From NCBI RefSeq assembly GCF_003711515.1, contig NW_021167088.1, forward strand, positions 1,201,769 to 1,265,768: a stretch of DNA of 64,000 nt, in the 5' to 3' direction. This document shows positions 58,561 through 64,000 of the stretch, in pieces (position 1 is the stretch's first letter; every line of letters begins with the position of its first letter). The translations under genes were made by a program, and so were the position numbers. Source of the DNA: Sodiomyces alkalinus F11 (taxonomy: Eukaryota; Ascomycota; Sordariomycetes; Glomerellales; Plectosphaerellaceae). The notes beneath the pieces were generated by a model, which did no database searches, was not told the origin of the DNA, and saw only the letters and a program-made list of their open reading frames with translations.

Positions 58561-60249
58561 ATGCCGGCTTCCGTAGATCGCAGCCGCCGCCGTGCCCAGT
58601 CGGTCGAGGAAGATGGTGCAACATCATCTTCTCAGAGCTCCGATCACGATTCTTCAGGAGCCGAGTCTGACTTCCTGGATAACCCTGGCTCTCGCAAGAG
58701 ACGGCGAACATCGCCGCCCAGCGTTACCAATTTCCTAGACGACGATGAAGAAGACGAGGACGAGGAGGACGAGGACGAGGACGAGACGGAGGTTCGACCA
58801 ACCTTGTCGACAATCCAGGTCCCTTCCCGTGTGAACAGGAAACAAGCTGCCCGACAAACTTCGGAACCACCCTCCTCCAAAACCCAGACTCAGAACGAGA
58901 CGACCCAAGCCTCCCGCCCTACTCCCGTCACCGCACCCACCGATCCCAACACCAGCTTCGCCTCCCTGAACGTCCGGCCATGGCTCGTCCAATCCCTCGC
59001 CAACATGGCCATCAAGCGGCCCACCGGCATTCAGAAGGGCTGTATCCCCGAAATCTTGAAGGGCCGGGACTGCATCGGCGGCAGCCGTACCGGTTCCGGT
59101 AAAACAGTAGCCTTCGCCGTGCCCATTCTCCAGAAATGGTCCGAGGACCCGTCCGCCATCTTCGGCCTCGTCCTGACCCCGACCCGCGAGCTCGCCCTCC
59201 AGCTCTTCGAGCAGTTCAAGGCCATAGGATCTCCCCAAGGCATCAAGGTCATACTCATCACCGGCGGCACCGACATGCGGCCCCAGGCCATCGCCCTCGC
59301 CCAGCGTCCCCACGTCGTCATCGCCACCCCGGGTCGGCTGGCAGACCACGTTCGGACCTCGGGCGAGGACACCATCTGCGGCCTCCGCCGCGTTCGCTTC
59401 GTCGTCCTCGACGAGGCCGACCGCCTCCTCGACGCATGGGGGTCCGGCAGCATGCTCCCGGCCGTCGAGGAATGCCTCGCCGCCCTACCCCCGCCGCAGC
59501 AGCGCCAGACCCTCCTCTTCACCGCCACCATCACCCCCGAAGTCCGCGCCCTCAGGGACATGCCCCCCAAGCCGGGGAAACCCCCCGTCTTCGTCTGCGA
59601 GGTCGACACCCAGGCCCTCGCCATCCCGGCCACCCTCGCCCAGCACCACCTCCAGGTCCCCGTCACCCACCGCGAGCACTACCTCCACGCCCTGCTCCTG
59701 ACCGCCCGCAACGCCGACCGCGCCGCCATCATCTTCTGCAACCGCGCCTCCACCGCCGAGTTCCTCCACCACCTCCTGCGCCTCCTCGACCACCGCGTCA
59801 CCGCCCTGCACTCGCGCCTGCCCCAGCGCCAGCGCACCGACAACCTCGCCCGCTTCCGCGCCGCCGCCGCCCGCATCCTCGTCGCCACCGACGTCGCCTC
59901 CCGCGGCCTCGACATCCCCGAGGTCGCCCTCGTCATCAACTACGACGTGCCCCGCGACCCGGACGACTACATCCACCGCGTCGGCCGTACCGCGCGTGCC
60001 GGCCGCCCCGGCGAGGCCGTCACCTTTGTCGGCCAGCGCGACGTCGAGCTGGTGCTGGCCATCGAGCGCCGCGTCGGCCGCGAGATGGAGGCGTGGACCG
60101 AGGAGGGCGTCAACCTCGAGACCCGCGTCGTGCGGGACCTGCTGAAGGTCGTCACCGAGAAGAAGCGGGAGGCGTTGTTGGAGGTTGAGGAGGATAGGGA
60201 AGTTGGTGGGAAGCGGAAGAGGACGAAAGTGAAGCTCAGGGCCGTTTAG
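58561..60249 (+). CDS. DBP8: DEAD-box ATP-dependent RNA helicase DBP8
   Basis: Nucleolar helicase needed for 18S rRNA maturation and 40S assembly. Single exon, 562 residues. The N-terminus (1-135) is Ser-rich with an acidic run (59-78) and a basic SRKRRR stretch. Core: Q-motif-like [14 protein letters not shown]...GIQKG (about 133-160), Walker [10 protein letters not shown] (174-182), PTREL (207-211), TGG, TPGRL, DEAD at 284-287, motif III as TAT (321-323) in [26 protein letters not shown] and [14 protein letters not shown] in place of SAT, with the TLLFTAT context, is in keeping with Dbp8. The C-terminus is basic ([10 protein letters not shown]). Codon use is strongly C-ending, as in neighbouring genes. 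Confidence 0.93.
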   Translation: MPASVDRSRRRAQSVEEDGATSSSQSSDHDSSGAESDFLDNPGSRKRRRTSPPSVTNFLDDDEEDEDEEDEDEDETEVRPTLSTIQVPSRVNRKQAARQTSEPPSSKTQTQNETTQASRPTPVTAPTDPNTSFASLNVRPWLVQSLANMAIKRPTGIQKGCIPEILKGRDCIGGSRTGSGKTVAFAVPILQKWSEDPSAIFGLVLTPTRELALQLFEQFKAIGSPQGIKVILITGGTDMRPQAIALAQRPHVVIATPGRLADHVRTSGEDTICGLRRVRFVVLDEADRLLDAWGSGSMLPAVEECLAALPPPQQRQTLLFTATITPEVRALRDMPPKPGKPPVFVCEVDTQALAIPATLAQHHLQVPVTHREHYLHALLLTARNADRAAIIFCNRASTAEFLHHLLRLLDHRVTALHSRLPQRQRTDNLARFRAAAARILVATDVASRGLDIPEVALVINYDVPRDPDDYIHRVGRTARAGRPGEAVTFVGQRDVELVLAIERRVGREMEAWTEEGVNLETRVVRDLLKVVTEKKREALLEVEEDREVGGKRKRTKVKLRAV

Positions 60250-63200
60250 CCGTCATTGCATAATGAGTGAGGAGCGAGGAAGCGGCGGTAAGGGGTGGTT
60301 GTGGGACGCTACGTGAAAATATACGATATCACTCTTGGTAGAGCTGAAGTACCCCCTATGTATCAATGCCAGTCTTCGCCTCAACTGTACAAATGTGAAC
60401 GGGCGTTTCATGTCTCATGTCTCATGTAGGCCGATCGGAGTATCGTGCTCGTTCCCTTTCGAAGCTTGGGAACCTTCTAGTTGCCCCTGAGATTTTGATA
60501 CCTGACACCTCCCCCCAGGGCGGCACTCTGCTTCGAACACACTTCCAGCAAACTCGTTCATCAATTGACCTGTAGCTCGAGGCCCTCGAACAGCGAGTGT
60601 TCCAGCAAAAGCAGCTCATCTCTTTTTCTCTCCATCGTCAGCCGGACGATGTTACGCTGCAGCACTTATGTGGTGCTGGCGGTGACAAGAACATAAGTGC
60701 CGGCACCGTCGTTTAGCCTCTGACCAGGGCAAGGGCGTCGGCATAAGAGCAGCGTTCCAGCGTTTTTAAACGAAGTCAAGCCAGTTAAGTAGGTGGCTGG
60801 GTCTTGAACACGCGGGGTAAGGTAAGGTAAGACAGATGGATGAATGTATGGTATTGGGAGGCAGATACCACCCGAGACGGAAAGCAAACCTCGTCGGTAT
60901 GAACGATACACAACTTGCCACGGGGCGGGGAGCCGTGTTGCACAAGCCCCGTAATGCCTCCGAGTCGCGTATATCCCCACGTTTTCGTGAACGGCACCAC
61001 GCGGGGAAGACAGGGCCGGGTTGGTTACTTGGAGTCTCAAAATGCAGGTACGGCTCGGACCAAAGGAAATATAAACAGACGAGGTGGTAGAACGGGCCGA
61101 ATCTTGACAGATAGTGGCGACGGTATATCAAGTTGGGAATGTGCTGGGTTTCTTCTTCCCTGCTCACGCGTGCATGCCACGATGCGGTCGCCACTAGGTT
61201 AGCTTGTTGATGTGGGGGATAGATGCAGATGTAAGTTCTGGATAACATATACCCAGAGCCATGCGGAAACCATGGCGGTGGCGATGGTCGTATAGCCCTA
61301 GCAGAAGTTGCACCGCAGCGTTGCAGTCGTACTCGCTCGCCAGCGGGACGCACAGCACTGTACTGTGCTCAGTATGAGTAACCCTCGTCTCGCCACATCA
61401 GCCACGCCGGCAGTGGTCAATGGTCGGGTTAGTCCATATAGCCAGGTTGGGTAAGTGGCTAAGGGGGGGGAGGATCAGAAAACGCCTCTTCGACTACGAA
61501 GGAAGTCTCGGCGTCTCCGGTGGGACGGATAGTATATATAGAGCGACCGACTTAGAAGAGAGACCACTGCCGCTTCTGGCGCCACACCAAATGCAACGCA
61601 GAAGGAAAGGCAGTGAAGACAAACACGAAACCTGAATCCGTGGAAGTCCCGAACGTCCAAACTCGGGCTGGGACCCGTAGGATTTCATCGAAACGCACCG
61701 GAAATAAAAAAAAAAGGTCCTGCCACAGGACTCAGCTCCAGTGACCTGACCCGAGCGTCTGGAACAGCCCTCAGCCCTGTCAACGAGCATGGGGACGGCT
61801 TATTTTTAGTTTAGAAGCTTCGGGGAGAAGAGTAAACAAAAAAAGAAAAAAGAAAAGAAGGATTCACACAAAACCATTGGTGCCCTGTCCCCGTGCTGAC
61901 TCCAAACTGCCCGAGTAGGGAGTACGTAAAGCCACACCACACCACGCCACGCCACGCCAGCCTTACGGTGGATCGTGGGAGTGACATCGCTGCCAGGCCA
62001 AGGACGGGGGAGGGGTGTGATGTCGTTGTGGGCTTGCTGTGTGGAAAACGACTGAAAGGAAAGCGCAGTGTACCGGTCCGGCAAACCCCATATCGGCCAG
62101 CTGGAGGGAGGGATCAAGAAGAGGATCCTTGAAGTGAAGCACGAATAGAGGCCTGGAATATGTATGGGAGGAGAACGAGATCTTGGCTCCGTCGCTCAGG
62201 GCCGAACGGGCCGTTACGGAACACAGGTAATTGGGTGCTTCGAAGACGCCTGGTGCAGGGCAGGGGTACCGAGACTTCTGTGCGTGGTTGACCCAAGGAG
62301 TAGGTCGTAGCTCAGAGTGGCTCCGTCAGCTTGACGGAGCTTCTCCGATGCTGGCAGAGGTTGTTGTGTGTGCGATAAACAGATCAGATCAGAAGAGGAA
62401 GAGGGAGGAGGGAGGAGGGATGGTCAATGCTTTTCGATTCTGCTTCGAGTATGGCCGGACGCTATATCACGTGATAGTCCCACATAAACAACCTTCTTTT
62501 GTGGGGTAGAATCGACGCTAGAAGCTGTGGAGCGAACAAGGCGCAGGCGCCACGGGGGGAGGCCGCCAATCAGGAGAGCTTACACCCCCTGTCTCTTCCG
62601 CGAGACGATGGAAGTGCACGACGCCAAGGCGGCATTTTCACACGTCGCCATGCGACAGACAGGACGGAGTAAGAAGGCGACGAAAATAGCACTCCCCCAC
62701 CACCACGAGGTTGCGTATCCTCTCGTCGACAGCAACAGCGTGGCAGCATGGATCATCTGTCGATCGTGGACCTTAGATCTGCACTAGTCGGACTAACGAC
62801 CAAGGTTTCGCGTCGGGCTTCGGCGGCCCTTGTTGCTTTTGGGTCCTGTGGTTTGAGCGTCCCTGTAGGGCAAGCTGCTAAGCTTGTCTGTTTATCACTT
62901 TTGTTAGCCCCCGCTTCGTGGCGGAGAGAGAGGCTGGGAGGGGAGGGGTGTAGCTCTTCCCCCGTATTCCTGCTAAGCGAAACACAGAGATGGTGCTGTT
63001 TTCATCAGACCAAGCATAACAAGAGATCTCCAACTCCTTCGCCGGTTAAACATACTCGGATTTCAATGTTCGAATGATGTTATCCCGACCTACGTCCTAG
63101 GCACGGTTCATGTCAAGAAAGTCGGCAATGAGCGTTACTGCGCCGCAAGATCAGCCTTTTACATCCAGGGGTGTGGGTAGCACCAACCACACGATGTGCA

Positions 63201-64000
63201 CTTTTGCATCCGAACTGCAGCTACACCCATTCCCCAAATTTGCCGAAAAAGGAAACGGGCTAGACGGCGGGGTAAATTTCGAAACAAACAGCAGGAGAAT
63301 CGAAGTCGCGCCAAAAAAGATATTCTTCCAGTCTCGAACCTTGCGTAAAAGAGCTGTACCATAAATAAATAGAAAATCTCTGAGATGAATTTGAGTCTTG
63401 GAATCCCGGAAAGCTCCATGTCCTCGTTGAAAAGACTGGGATGCATGGATTTATGAAGCATCAAACAGCGCAGCTTTGACGACATGACCACTGACGGAGG
63501 AGCAACCGGAGTTGCGGGGTCGCCGGCCTCCGTGTGGGTCCGCACGCTGGGTTACCTAAGCGATCGGCAGCCAGGGTTCTCATATTGAGCAGCATGTTTT
63601 ATTTTAGTAATACGCTGTTGGCATTCCGTGTTCCGGCTAATACACGTAAAATACATGCAAAAAATGCCCTTTCCCGGTTTATTATTCCGAGCATACCAGT
63701 CGGTCGCATCGATAATGCCGCGCATTGGAAAGAAAGAAAATCCGGGAAAATAGGGCACAGCTGTTCCCCCCTTTGCTTAAGTCCGGGGACCTTATCTTTG
63801 GCGTGGGGGAAATGGTGTGCAGCTTGAATGATATGCGTGTGGGGACAAGGGAGAAGCCGGGATTCGAAACGCTCAGCTGACAGTTACTAAGCTGTGTCTC
63901 GTCTCGCTCGTCTTCCGGTATTTTCCAAGATCCCACGATATTACCGCGATTCGATATCGGAGTATTGGGAAAATCCTGGTCTATTGCGTTTGGTGTGTCC
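60250..64000. other. Gene-poor intergenic region at the right end
   Basis: No frame with recognisable domains or splice architecture. AAGGTAAGGTAAG motif near 60817-60830, pyrimidine and purine tracts, GAGGGAGGAG repeats near 62400. A gene beginning beyond 64000 cannot be excluded. Confidence 0.5.

Noticed and set aside
59518..59532. Motif III of DBP8 reading TAT instead of SAT as a defect
   Set aside because: TAT in this position fits the Dbp8 subfamily and all other helicase motifs are intact.
59136..60188. 350-codon frame overlapping DBP8
   Set aside because: Arg/Pro/His-rich shadow; the helicase frame is continuous and fully motif-supported.
60766..61353. 195-codon minus-strand frame near the right end
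   Set aside because: No motif, composition like translated non-coding DNA, no conserved-looking segment.
63840..63905. tRNA-like string containing GGGATTCGAAAC and a small hairpin
   Set aside because: The T-arm stem does not pair on either strand and the candidate anticodon loop has eight bases; not a tRNA.

Overview
This window reads as nuclear DNA of a filamentous ascomycete (Pezizomycotina), most likely a Sordariomycete. The reasons are short introns (mostly 66-140 bp) with GT...CTAAC/CTGAC...AG signals, GC-rich coding sequence set in wide pyrimidine-rich intergenic DNA, an AT- and TpA-rich block that looks RIP-mutated, and protein families typical of this group. One 35-N assembly gap sits at 37213-37247. 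The organism assignment is inference from protein resemblance; no database search was possible. I rebuilt gene models by joining reading frames across splice sites and checking that the joined lengths are divisible by three.

Layout. 1-5406: no convincing gene. 5407-8241: aspartyl aminopeptidase (APE4 type) and a small Cys/CGH protein. 9061-11149: SEC12, the ER exchange factor for Sar1. 11438-13258 (-): aldehyde dehydrogenase with a mitochondrial presequence. 14956 to about 17253 (-): bZIP transcription factor with an unresolved 5' end. 17254-24217: a 7-kb gene-poor stretch. 24218-25259: SMP-30/gluconolactonase-like protein. 26719-28247 (-): protein N-terminal methyltransferase TAE1/NTM1. About 28640-29215: AT-rich relic. 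29707-33732 (-): YPP1, divergent from RIX1 (34604-37159). 37951-38970 (-): WW-domain protein. 41363-42437: secreted family CE5 esterase. 43300-44187: PHS1 dehydratase. 44379-45917 (-): lipase-like alpha/beta hydrolase. 46371-47563 (-) and 48479-49645 (+): a divergent pair, thymine 7-hydroxylase-like dioxygenase and uracil-5-carboxylate decarboxylase-like amidohydrolase. 50199-52817: PUS7. 53562-55415 (-): cell-wall-integrity MAPKK (MKK1/2, mkkA type). 58561-60249: DEAD-box helicase DBP8. 60250-64000: no convincing gene.

Most genes are housekeeping: ER export (SEC12), very-long-chain fatty acid synthesis (PHS1), PI4-kinase recruitment (YPP1), ribosome biogenesis (RIX1, DBP8), RNA and protein modification (PUS7, TAE1) and signalling (MKK). 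They do not form one cluster. The exception is the head-to-head pair at 46.4-49.6 kb, whose predicted activities are consecutive. The dioxygenase would oxidise the thymine methyl group to the carboxylate, and the decarboxylase would remove it to give uracil. The 915-bp shared promoter carries two GATA-type sites and two tandem repeats. This is the nearest thing to a self-contained system here.

Other points: two introns with GC donors, a PUS7 intron that can be read through in frame, long poly-C runs in both introns of the MAPKK gene, and a set of short near-palindromic motifs (notably GTACAACGTAC) scattered through intergenic DNA.
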